DNA of 22,826 bases from a virus. The translations under genes and the position numbers were made by a program. This document shows positions 1-5,686 of the stretch, in pieces. The DNA lies in IMG/VR virus record IMGVR_UViG_3300025319_000110, positions 1 through 22,826 of that record; one strand, written 5' to 3'. The notes under the pieces are model-generated. The model was not told the DNA's origin and ran no database searches. It saw only the letters and a list, made by a program, of their open reading frames with translations. Within the stretch, counting starts at the first letter, position 1, and the number at the start of each line of letters is the position of its first letter.

Positions 1-564
1 CAAGCTCACAGATTCATCAACGAGTTCATCCGGCGTATTTGCTGGTATTATCATCCCATCAATTTGTGCGCGTTTTGCTTTGCTATCTCGATTTAAGTCT
101 GTGCGCTTGGCATAATCGCCTTTGTTCAGCGCATCCAGTTCATCAATATCCACGTCCAATTTCGATATGCGTCTTAACTCATCAAATTGTTCGCGTGTTT
201 CCATGCGCGAAAATGCGAGCGGGTCGAACGAGAGTTCGCCTAGCAATTTATCAAGCAGTGTTTGTGGGGAAGAGAATCGCGCCCCTTTGATGCTTTCTAC
301 GGTCAGCGTGCTCCCGGCCTCCGTAAATTTGCGTTCAACCACAATTTCACCCAAATCGAGACGGACCCGCGCCTTGTTTTCGCCTTTACGGATAGGTTGC
401 GCCTGGATATGTTTAGTACCCGCAAGCGCCCACCAGATCGCATCGAGCACTGATGTTTTGCCAGCACCATTTTTCCCTGTAATCTGGACAAGATTTCCGT
501 CAGGTGTAATTTCCACGGCAATCAAGCGCTTGATATTTTCGGCGGTCAATTTTAATATTTTCAT
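1..564 (-). CDS. Partial SMC/RecN-like AAA ATPase (N-terminal 188 residues)
   Basis: The frame stays open from an ATG at 564 to the window edge, so the C-terminus is missing. The start MKILKLTAENIKRL is the usual opening of RecF/RecN/SbcC-type ATPases, and a Walker A motif GKNGAGKTS lies at about residues 30-38. The next segment (LDAIWWALAG) is the expected helix after the P-loop. A charged stretch that could start the coiled coil follows after residue 130. Phage proteins of this kind act in DNA recombination or repair, often with a nuclease partner; the subfamily cannot be set from this piece. The start overlaps the stop of the upstream zinc-ribbon gene as ATGA, so translation is probably coupled. 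Open reading frames on the other strand here are shadows. Confidence 0.85.
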   Translation of the reverse strand, partial: MKILKLTAENIKRLIAVEITPDGNLVQITGKNGAGKTSVLDAIWWALAGTKHIQAQPIRKGENKARVRLDLGEIVVERKFTEAGSTLTVESIKGARFSSPQTLLDKLLGELSFDPLAFSRMETREQFDELRRISKLDVDIDELDALNKGDYAKRTDLNRDSKAKRAQIDGMIIPANTPDELVDESVSL

Positions 565-734
565 TTCTTCTCCTTTATCTTGTATCTGGTTACGCGCCCG
601 CAACGTGGACATTCAAATACACGGTAGTCATTTTGATCAGTGGATGTAGATGTAACATACGCTGGCCTTATCTTGACTCTACCGCGCCTGTGGCCCTTGA
701 AATGGCAGATTAATTTTCCGAGTAGTTTATTCAT
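561..734 (-). CDS. Small basic zinc-ribbon-like protein, 57 aa
   Basis: This short basic protein starts MNKLLGKLICHFKGH and ends with a CPRCGR pair of cysteines, which suggests half of a zinc ribbon, perhaps completed by Cys10 and His11/His15. I do not recognise a named family or a function. The ATG at 734 is preferred to a TTG at 743 because it overlaps the stop of the Ro60 gene as ATGA, and its own stop overlaps the ATPase start in the same way. The three genes therefore form one translationally coupled operon. Confidence 0.7.
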   Translation of the reverse strand: MNKLLGKLICHFKGHRRGRVKIRPAYVTSTSTDQNDYRVFECPRCGRVTRYKIKEKK

Positions 735-2044
735 GGTTGACAAGCCTTTTCAAATTCACGAATATAATCAATGACGGCCTCGCTGAATCCGTCAATATGA
801 ATCCATTTGCCGTAACCCACACCATTTTTGTTGGATGCGACATTAATCATATAGCCGCGACCAACCGGATCAGGTACACGGTCATGACTTTGTTCATCGG
901 TAATAACAACAAGCCTGTCATATTCAATTTTATTCATAGCATGAACCGCCTCACCTAGATAGGTGCTGCTATGTTCTGTTGCGTTTTTCAAAGCATCTGC
1001 AAGAGCCATGCCTTGACGTGGCGGAACTTCGGCAAGTGAATCACTGAAAGCAAATACCCTAGTTTTTTCACAAACGCCAGCGGTTAATATTGCTACCGCA
1101 TAAGCCGCATCACGACGCATTAAATCGGATTTCGCTGACAATGATGCGTCCATGCTGCCGCTGTTATCTACTAGAATAACGGTTTTACCACTAATGCGCT
1201 CAATTCCATTCATGGCTTGAAGCATCGCTTTGTCAATTTCAGGCTCCCACTGCGGCACAGCACGCGCCGCCGCAATAAAGCGAAACGGAAGGGCTTTACT
1301 ATTCTTCGCACCTTCATGTAGAGAAGCAAATATCAGAGATTCGCCTACACCAGCATTCCGCATATTCCTTAAGTTGCGGAGTAATGCCAGATAGCCAAGT
1401 TTCTTTTCTGACAGGAGGCGTTCAAATGTTATTTTCTTGTCTGCGCCGCCGGATAGGGCGACTTCCCAAGTATCGGGTGCCGTTAAGGTTCCGGCGATAA
1501 GCTGTTTCCAGATTTGCGCTTGTTCCTCATTTTTGGGCTTGGCGTGGCACAGAAACAGCACGTCTCGCAATTTGATTTTGCCATCACGATTATATTTCGC
1601 CAGTTGATAACCATTGAATTTACGAAAGGCATTTTGCAGGCCGCGCTTAACCTGTGCGGAAAGGGGGCAGCGACCGTCCTTCCAATAAATTGCCAGAAAT
1701 TCAGTTAATTCATCAGCGCGCTGAATAACACTGGCGATAGTTTTGCCAACCAGCGTTCCTCTTGTTTTGCCGCGTGCCAGTTCACGCGCCAGTAACAGCG
1801 GCACATGACGAAGTTTGAAATGGGTACGGGCCTCGATCGCAAGCGCCGCCAGTTCTTCCGGCTTTACTTTTTGACAAGCATCAGAAATGCGGGAGGTGAT
1901 AGATTGTCCATCTTCATAAAATTCATTTTCCCATAACATACACGCCATCACAGAACGGCGTAATTGTTGCGATGGATTGATGTGTTTTGCTATCGCGCCT
2001 TCTTGAGTATAGATAGGATCGCGTTTTATATTTATCTTCGCCAT
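731..2044 (-). CDS. rsr: Ro60-like RNA-binding protein (TROVE + VWA domains)
   Basis: The 437-residue protein matches the Ro60 family. An alpha-helical TROVE (HEAT-like ring) domain fills roughly residues 10-280, with phrases such as LLARELARGK, and a VWA domain follows. The metal site is complete: DNSGSM at 293-298, Thr361 and Asp383. Known Ro60 proteins are rings that bind Y RNAs on the outside and RNA 3' ends in the cavity. In Deinococcus the homologue (Rsr) works with PNPase and a Y RNA in RNA decay and rRNA maturation. A phage copy might steer host RNA turnover, but that is inference. GGAG lies 7 nt before the ATG. Two Y-RNA-like stem-loops sit directly upstream on the same strand, which strongly supports the assignment. 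Confidence 0.92.
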   Translation of the reverse strand: MAKINIKRDPIYTQEGAIAKHINPSQQLRRSVMACMLWENEFYEDGQSITSRISDACQKVKPEELAALAIEARTHFKLRHVPLLLARELARGKTRGTLVGKTIASVIQRADELTEFLAIYWKDGRCPLSAQVKRGLQNAFRKFNGYQLAKYNRDGKIKLRDVLFLCHAKPKNEEQAQIWKQLIAGTLTAPDTWEVALSGGADKKITFERLLSEKKLGYLALLRNLRNMRNAGVGESLIFASLHEGAKNSKALPFRFIAAARAVPQWEPEIDKAMLQAMNGIERISGKTVILVDNSGSMDASLSAKSDLMRRDAAYAVAILTAGVCEKTRVFAFSDSLAEVPPRQGMALADALKNATEHSSTYLGEAVHAMNKIEYDRLVVITDEQSHDRVPDPVGRGYMINVASNKNGVGYGKWIHIDGFSEAVIDYIREFEKACQP

Positions 2045-2060
2045 ATCATTTCTCCAAAGT

Positions 2061-2152
2061 AATGCGGGAATATTCGATTAGAGTTTTTCGTGCGCTGCCT
2101 TGCGGCCCGCTTCCGTTCGCCAAGTGAAGTATCTCTAATCTTCGCCACGCAA
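2061..2152 (-). ncRNA. Candidate Y RNA, copy B (promoter-distal)
   Basis: Read on the minus strand, GGCGAAG (2146-2140) fits the bacterial Y RNA motif GNCGAA(N)G. It opens a helix GATTAGAG (2140-2133) / CTCTAATC (2083-2076). The 3' strand continues with a 5-nt bulge GAATA and then TTCC, so GAA pairs with TTC with a bulged C on the 5' side, as in Ro-binding stems. GCG/CGC can close the base. The 49-nt loop region has a TTC/GAA hairpin with a 7-nt loop and a GCC-GCAA-GGC tetraloop hairpin. It ends about 20 nt before the Ro60 start codon. Ends are estimated. Confidence 0.72.
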
Positions 2153-2160
2153 ATTTAGCG

Positions 2161-2226
2161 CCCGGAATAAACGATTACTGTATTTTTCATTAGCAGTGAA
2201 GTAGCAGTAATCTTCGCCAAGGCAAT
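2161..2226 (-). ncRNA. Candidate Y RNA, copy A (promoter-proximal)
   Basis: This copy has the same plan as copy B. GGCGAAG (2218-2212) opens a helix GATTACTG (2212-2205) / CAGTAATC (2180-2173), then a 5-nt 3' bulge GTTTA and TTCC that can pair with GAA across a bulged C. Relative to copy B the upper helix has two compensatory changes (C:G to G:C and T:A to A:T), which is direct evidence that pairing is conserved. The loop is shorter (24 nt) but keeps TACTTCACT and GAAAAA, and has a TTCA/TGAA hairpin with a 7-nt loop. It lies just downstream of a promoter on this strand. Confidence 0.72.
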
Positions 2227-2235
2227 TCTTCATGG

Positions 2236-2264
2236 TTGACAGTATGGACTTAATGATATATGGT
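2236..2264 (+). promoter_or_regulatory. Sigma70-like promoter for early plus-strand operon
   Basis: TTGACA (2236-2241) is followed after 17 nt by TATGGT (2259-2264, 4 of 6). The predicted start near 2271 gives a 20-nt leader before the YdaS-like gene. The two opposing promoters occupy the same 35 bp, and their -35 hexamers form an inverted repeat, so both cannot be bound at once. Confidence 0.5.
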
Positions 2265-2270
2265 TGTCAA
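2241..2270 (-). promoter_or_regulatory. Sigma70-like promoter for Y RNAs and Ro60 operon
   Basis: On the minus strand TTGACA (2270-2265) is followed after 18 nt by CATACT (2246-2241), which matches TATAAT at 4 of 6 positions. The predicted start near 2234 is about 10-15 nt before copy A of the Y-like RNAs, so RNAs and Ro60 mRNA could share one transcript. It interlocks with a promoter for the opposite strand. Confidence 0.55.
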
Positions 2271-2290
2271 GGTAAACTTGCAAATAAAAT

Positions 2291-2548
2291 ATGATCCGCT
2301 ATACTGACATACTGAAAATGCGTAAAGCCCTGAAAAAAGCGATTAAAATAGCTGGCGGCGAGTCAGCGCTGGCGGAAAAGCTCGGGATGATCAAGACGAC
2401 AAGGCACGGTAAAGTCCTCGGCGCAACCCGCCAGGGCGTCCATCAATGGCAGATAGCGCCACCGCATTGGGTGTTATCAATAGAAGCTGTGACTGGCGTA
2501 TCCAGATACGCATTAAGGCCGGACATATATGGATCAAGCAATGAGTAA
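2291..2548 (+). CDS. YdaS-like Cro-type regulator, 85 aa
   Basis: The protein contains the YdaS/Cro pattern: KKAIKIAGGESALAEKLG, then a recognition segment ATRQGVHQWQ, then VLSIEAVTGVSRYALRPDIYG near the end. The RPDIY ending is characteristic of this family. Such proteins are small helix-turn-helix DNA binders in prophages, here first in the early operon and facing the Ro60 operon, so it could act on the divergent promoter pair. The insert KTTRHGKVLG between the first two helices makes it longer than usual. No good ribosome site precedes either the ATG at 2291 or the alternative ATG at 2318, so the exact start is open. Confidence 0.8.
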   Translation: MIRYTDILKMRKALKKAIKIAGGESALAEKLGMIKTTRHGKVLGATRQGVHQWQIAPPHWVLSIEAVTGVSRYALRPDIYGSSNE

Positions 2549-2786
2549 AGACTTCATCCTCAATCCCATGCCGGAAGCCTCACGTCAACGCGGATCAAAA
2601 CATGGCGGCGTTCAGGCACACGCAAAAAAAAGACTGGATAAATTCATGCGGTGTCGGGTAAAATTAAATTCACATCATGGGAAAATGCGAATAAAGCCCT
2701 GCAACACGGCGGCCGGAAAAGAGGAAAGAAACAAAATATATATGCCTGCAATTTTTGCGGATGCTTTCATGCAGGTACAAAATTGA
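2529..2786 (+). CDS. Unknown small basic protein, doubtful
   Basis: This frame starts inside the end of the YdaS-like gene (ATG 2529, or ATG 2541) and reads MSKDFILNPMPEASRQRG before becoming unconvincing. Its second half overlaps, in another frame, the better-supported zinc-finger gene at 2651-2815. A run of eight A at about 2623-2630 could be a frameshift site, but a simple one-base change does not obviously join the two frames. The first part may be a real short gene whose end is uncertain. No function is suggested. Confidence 0.35.
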   Translation: MDQAMSKDFILNPMPEASRQRGSKHGGVQAHAKKRLDKFMRCRVKLNSHHGKMRIKPCNTAAGKEERNKIYMPAIFADAFMQVQN

Positions 2787-2815
2787 CGAGGAAGATAAAT
2801 GGTAAGGTGAAATGA
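2651..2815 (+). CDS. Small zinc-finger phage protein with GTG start, 54 aa
   Basis: Reading from GTG at 2651 gives a protein with KFTSWENANKAL, a basic stretch GGRKRGKKQ and then YACNFCGCFHAG, a compact CxxC-x3-H zinc-binding end seen in many short phage proteins. A stop lies in frame at 2639, so the start must fall after it, and GTG is the best choice. The stop overlaps the next start as ATGA (2812-2815), as in neighbouring genes. The specific function is unknown. Confidence 0.6.
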   Translation: MSGKIKFTSWENANKALQHGGRKRGKKQNIYACNFCGCFHAGTKLTRKINGKVK

Positions 2816-3060
2816 ACTATCTCCTCGCAATAGCCATGTACCTTTCCACACCTAATCATACAGACGAAATTTGTATGGAACTCAGTACCTATCAGGGGAA
2901 CGTAACGCACATGACGATCGATACCAGAGACATAAAAGCACGATTACGCTTTACCCGATACGGCTATTCACTAGCCACTGATAATGCAATATATATTGGG
3001 AATAGGGACGAAGTGATAGACCAATTTCGCAGAGATAACTGCCAGAATGATTTTATTTAA
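2812..3060 (+). CDS. Hypothetical phage protein, 82 aa
   Basis: The gene is coupled to the preceding one by an ATGA overlap. The protein begins with a short hydrophobic stretch (NYLLAIAMYL) that is too short for a confident membrane segment, followed by a mixed alpha/beta-looking part with TRDIKARLRFTRYGYSL and a charged end. I do not recognise the family. It belongs to the early operon and is followed by the Fis-like gene after 12 nt. Confidence 0.6.
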   Translation: MNYLLAIAMYLSTPNHTDEICMELSTYQGNVTHMTIDTRDIKARLRFTRYGYSLATDNAIYIGNRDEVIDQFRRDNCQNDFI

Positions 3061-3072
3061 CTAGAGGTAGAT

Positions 3073-3312
3073 ATGAGCAACAAATCAATTGCTGAAACTA
3101 TTACTATCGCGACTGTTAAATATTTCAAGGACCTGGATGGTGAGCAGCCAATCAAACTCTATGAATTATTCCTATACACCGCAGAAGGGCCTTTTTTACG
3201 AACGGTATACAAAGAGGCAGCATACAACAAAAGCAAAATGGCAAAGTGGCTTGGCATTAGTCGCGGGACTCTTCGTTCTAAGCTAAAATGGCACGGAATA
3301 CTGTCCGCATGA
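3073..3312 (+). CDS. Fis-like DNA-binding protein, 79 aa
   Basis: The C-terminal half matches Fis: LYELFLYTAEGPFLRTVYKEA (about 29-50) followed by a helix-turn-helix NKSKMAKWLGISRGTLRSKL (52-71). In Fis the corresponding text is a PLL..V helix and NQ.RAA..LGINRGTLRKKL. Length is close to the 77-98 residues of bacterial Fis. Fis dimers bend DNA and affect transcription, recombination and replication. A phage copy could modulate host or phage DNA topology or site-specific events; that is inference. AGAGG lies about 7 nt before the ATG. Its position amid phage genes makes it a viral gene rather than host sequence. Confidence 0.85.
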   Translation: MSNKSIAETITIATVKYFKDLDGEQPIKLYELFLYTAEGPFLRTVYKEAAYNKSKMAKWLGISRGTLRSKLKWHGILSA

Positions 3313-3327
3313 TTACGTGGTGATGAA

Positions 3328-3540
3328 ATGATCCAATATTTTCACCAAATCAATCTCATTGAATGGTTGTATTTGATCGATTCGAAAATAACATGGGATG
3401 AGTGTAGAAAACAATATCAACAACCGCCGTGGTGTACTTATCCATATGCCGTTGATCCGATGGGGTGCTGGTCGCTGATCGGGCATCGGGTAACAGGAGA
3501 AGATTTTTGCAAAAATTGTGATTTATACCGGGCGCTATGA
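3328..3540 (+). CDS. Hypothetical aromatic, cysteine-containing protein, 70 aa
   Basis: The protein is rich in Trp, Tyr and Cys, with YQQPPWCTYPYAVDPMGCWSL and a C-terminal DFCKNCDLY. The four cysteines could bind a metal. I recognise no family. A GGTGATGA ribosome site precedes the ATG, and its stop overlaps the start of the ASCH-like gene as ATGA, so it is part of the early operon. Confidence 0.6.
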   Translation: MIQYFHQINLIEWLYLIDSKITWDECRKQYQQPPWCTYPYAVDPMGCWSLIGHRVTGEDFCKNCDLYRAL

Positions 3541-4229
3541 AAGCCAGACCCATCATATTTTCAGGTGAAATGATCCGGGCTTTGCTTGCGGGACAGAAAA
3601 CGCAAACAAGGCGGGTTGTGAAACATAGACATGCCTATGAAACATCATTTGAAAAAATGACTAAGCAAGCCATTTCTGATCGATTAAACGCACCCGCCAG
3701 AATACTAGATTCAGAAGTCACAGAAGCAATTAAATATTTAATTAATAATTCACCATATGGCCAACCTGGTGATTTTTTATATGTAAAAGAGACGTGGTGC
3801 CCAGTTAATGATCGTGATTATGGCGGAGATTTATGGATAGATTATAGAGCTACGCCGAAATATGAAGCATCTCATCCGGCAGGCTGGGAGAACGCACCTA
3901 ATGATGCCGAGGCGTTGAAATGGAAATCATCGCGTTACATGCCGCGCAAATATTCACGCCTCACTCTCGAGATAACCCATATCCGCATCGAGCGTGTGCA
4001 GGATATTTCAGAACAGGATGCGCTTGCGGAAGGTGTAATGTACTGGTTGGATTCCGTGTCGCATGAACAGCAAGCCAAAATATACAACTGCGGCATAGGC
4101 CCGATAGCCGTGTATCAAATGCTGTTTGAGAAAATAAATGGTATTTACTTATGGATACAAAATCCGTGGGTATGGGTCATTGAGTTCGAGGTCATCAAGA
4201 AAAATATTGATGAAGTCACACAACCATGA
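3537..4229 (+). CDS. ASCH-like phage protein, 230 aa
   Basis: The start MKARPIIFSGEMIRALLAGQ followed by KTQTRRVV is the well-conserved opening of a phage family with an ASCH/PUA-like fold, often loosely annotated as a morphogenetic protein. Other family marks are GDFLYVKETW (about 78-87), YMPRKYSRLTLEIT and the ending NPWVWVIEFEV. ASCH domains are predicted to bind RNA or modified nucleotides; the role in phages is not established. It is coupled to its neighbours by ATGA overlaps at both ends. Confidence 0.75.
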   Translation: MKARPIIFSGEMIRALLAGQKTQTRRVVKHRHAYETSFEKMTKQAISDRLNAPARILDSEVTEAIKYLINNSPYGQPGDFLYVKETWCPVNDRDYGGDLWIDYRATPKYEASHPAGWENAPNDAEALKWKSSRYMPRKYSRLTLEITHIRIERVQDISEQDALAEGVMYWLDSVSHEQQAKIYNCGIGPIAVYQMLFEKINGIYLWIQNPWVWVIEFEVIKKNIDEVTQP

Positions 4230-4405
4230 CTTGTGATACCTGCACCAAGCAAGGTATTTATAATTTCGCCTGCGCGCATTGCGTGGCGCGGTTTATAAAA
4301 TCGCTGCCGAAACATCATGTCAAATACTGGCGCGGTTATTTCACCCGCGAAAGGGGCGACGAATTTGTTAAACAAGTGAGGACACTGTTATGTCCAGAGA
4401 AATGA
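4226..4405 (+). CDS. Small zinc-finger-like protein, 59 aa
   Basis: An ATG overlapping the stop of the ASCH-like gene opens a 59-residue frame beginning MTCDTCTKQGIYNFACAHC. The two CxxC pairs (Cys3/Cys6 and Cys16/Cys19) should bind one zinc ion. The rest is basic and aromatic (HHVKYWRGYFTRERGDEF). It may bind nucleic acid, but the family is unknown. Its 3' end overlaps the next gene by 16 nt. Confidence 0.7.
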   Translation: MTCDTCTKQGIYNFACAHCVARFIKSLPKHHVKYWRGYFTRERGDEFVKQVRTLLCPEK

Positions 4406-4662
4406 AAATAGGTGATATTGGCGTGCTGCAAAATCTAGCAAGTAGTAAACATTTAAACGGCATTATTGCTGAAATTATTGGTTATAATGGCGATCCTTAT
4501 AAAGGTAAGATGATTCCGCGTGACTGTGATTATGGAGTGTGGCATCCATTGCCAAATTCATATGGTGAATTTACAGGAGGCGTCTTAAAACACCAAATCC
4601 GCCATCTCTCTGACCCAGATGCAAAGCAGCGTACAGAGCAGGAACAGGAATTAGTGACATGA
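4390..4662 (+). CDS. Hypothetical phage protein, 90 aa
   Basis: The protein begins MSREMKIGDIGVLQNL and has a beta-rich look with GIIAEIIGYNG, reminiscent of small KOW/SH3-like barrels that begin with G-D-x-G-V-V. That fold assignment is a guess. A second ATG at 4402 would give a start MKIGDIGV, typical of the family look. The stop overlaps the next possible start as ATGA. Confidence 0.6.
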   Translation: MSREMKIGDIGVLQNLASSKHLNGIIAEIIGYNGDPYKGKMIPRDCDYGVWHPLPNSYGEFTGGVLKHQIRHLSDPDAKQRTEQEQELVT

Positions 4663-4676
4663 TGAGGAACAAGATT

Positions 4677-4838
4677 ATGAAAAACATGAAAAACGGCGAT
4701 CTGCTACACACATTGACTAATCTGGATGAGGAATTGAATAACGCTGTCGCCGGATTCAAGTGCGGCTTCTGGATCGGATGCGCTGCGGGTATTGTAGTAT
4801 CTGGCGTGATCATCTGGGCGGTATGGGCAATATTGTAA
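4677..4838 (+). CDS. Small single-pass membrane protein, 53 aa
   Basis: The frame encodes MKNMKNGDLLHTL, an acidic helix (NLDEELNN), then one hydrophobic span from about residue 30 to the C-terminus (IGCAAGIVVSGVIIWAVWAIL). It is therefore a likely inner-membrane protein with its N-terminus in the cytoplasm. The ATG at 4677 has GAGGA about 6-8 nt upstream; an ATG at 4659 overlapping the previous stop is the alternative (59 aa). The function is unknown; holin-like or superinfection roles are possible but unsupported. Confidence 0.6.
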   Translation: MKNMKNGDLLHTLTNLDEELNNAVAGFKCGFWIGCAAGIVVSGVIIWAVWAIL

Positions 4839-4839
4839 A

Positions 4840-5106
4840 ATGATTATTGTTGCCAAATACGAGGGCAAATGTCCGCACTGCGGTTTGCAAATCCATATCG
4901 GCAATGAGATTGACTGGCACAAAGGCGCAAAAGCCATCCATGTTGAATGTTTGCGCAAGATTGAAGTGGCCGAAAACAAGGCCATCAGGCATGACTATCC
5001 GGCAAGCTGGGGCAAACAACCCGGCGTAGATTACCCGGAACCAAAAAGAAGCACAGCTAAAAAGAAAATCACGCCGCCATTTGTGGATGATGAATTAAAT
5101 TTTTGA
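4840..5106 (+). CDS. PARP-type zinc-finger-like protein, 88 aa
   Basis: The N-terminal 40 residues show a C-x2-C ... H-x2-C finger: Cys11, Cys14, His34 and Cys37, with I-x-I-G-N-E-I-D-W between the pairs, like the PARP-type fingers found in phage and bacterial DNA-binding proteins. The C-terminus is lysine-rich and then acidic (PPFVDDELNF), an acidic tip typical of proteins that contact replication factors. DNA binding in phage replication is plausible but inferred. One base separates it from the membrane protein gene. Confidence 0.65.
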   Translation: MIIVAKYEGKCPHCGLQIHIGNEIDWHKGAKAIHVECLRKIEVAENKAIRHDYPASWGKQPGVDYPEPKRSTAKKKITPPFVDDELNF

Positions 5107-5122
5107 TAAAGACCACAAGATA

Positions 5123-5176
5123 ATGCGTATTCTCGCGCTTGACTATACAACCTATAGATTATTTATATTTTTATAA
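5123..5176 (+). pseudogene. Relic of an earlier ruvC-like gene start
   Basis: An ATG at 5123 reads MRILALDYTT and then runs into AT-rich sequence and a stop at 5174-5176. The first seven codons closely match the start of the intact resolvase at 5246 (MNILALDQAT), including DNA-level similarity (ATTCTCGC shared). This looks like the surviving 5' end of a displaced resolvase gene. Seven codons are little evidence, so chance or a start-site duplication cannot be excluded. Confidence 0.4.
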
Positions 5177-5245
5177 ACATAATTTTTATAATTACATCTC
5201 TAAAAAAATAAATGCTATCATTCGCTGTATTAATCTAAGGAAATT

Positions 5246-5686
5246 ATGAATATTCTCGCTTTGGATCAGGCCACCGTCACTGGCTGGGCTATAAGTTATG
5301 ATTTATATGGAGAATGGGATTTTAGCACACGAAAAGATGAGAGCGAGGGGATGAAGTTTTTGCGATTTAAAGCAAAACTTGCAGAAGTATGTGCTCTTGA
5401 AAAGATTGATTTGGTTGTTTATGAACGTCCGGCTGGTTTCCATGTAAATTCAGTTATACATAGTGCAAAATTAGTAGCGATTATCGTTACTTTTTGTGAT
5501 GAAAATAATATTAATTACAGGGCATATTCTGCATCGGAAATAAAAAAACATGCAACCGGGAAAGGCAATTCAGGCAAAGAAAAAATGATCGCCTCGGCGG
5601 AAACAAAATTCAACAAACAAAATTTATCGGACAATGAAGCCGACGCATTATGGTTATTGGATTTAGCGCAGAGGGATTATAAATAA
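5246..5686 (+). CDS. RuvC-like Holliday junction resolvase, 146 aa
   Basis: The protein has the RNase H-like RuvC pattern. MNILALDQATVTGWA carries the first catalytic Asp (Asp7), VVYERP carries Glu60, and SDNEADALWLL near the end carries Glu131 and Asp133 in place of the usual DxxD. HATGKGNSGKEKM is the basic loop common in phage RuvC-like enzymes. Such enzymes resolve recombination or branched replication intermediates before packaging. TAAGGAAATT gives the ribosome site. The gene is clearly more AT-rich than the primase gene that follows, and a relic of a similar start lies about 120 nt upstream, both hints of replacement by transfer. Its stop overlaps the primase start as TAATG. Confidence 0.85.
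   Translation: MNILALDQATVTGWAISYDLYGEWDFSTRKDESEGMKFLRFKAKLAEVCALEKIDLVVYERPAGFHVNSVIHSAKLVAIIVTFCDENNINYRAYSASEIKKHATGKGNSGKEKMIASAETKFNKQNLSDNEADALWLLDLAQRDYK

Noticed and set aside
39-649. Plus-strand open frames of 83 and 175 codons at the left edge
   Set aside because: They lie antisense to a minus-strand frame with a Walker A motif and a normal ATPase start that stays open to the edge.
731-2241. Shared 13-mer TTCATGGTTGACA at 731-743 and 2229-2241
   Set aside because: A few 13-base matches are expected by chance in 22.8 kb, and the two contexts differ in function.
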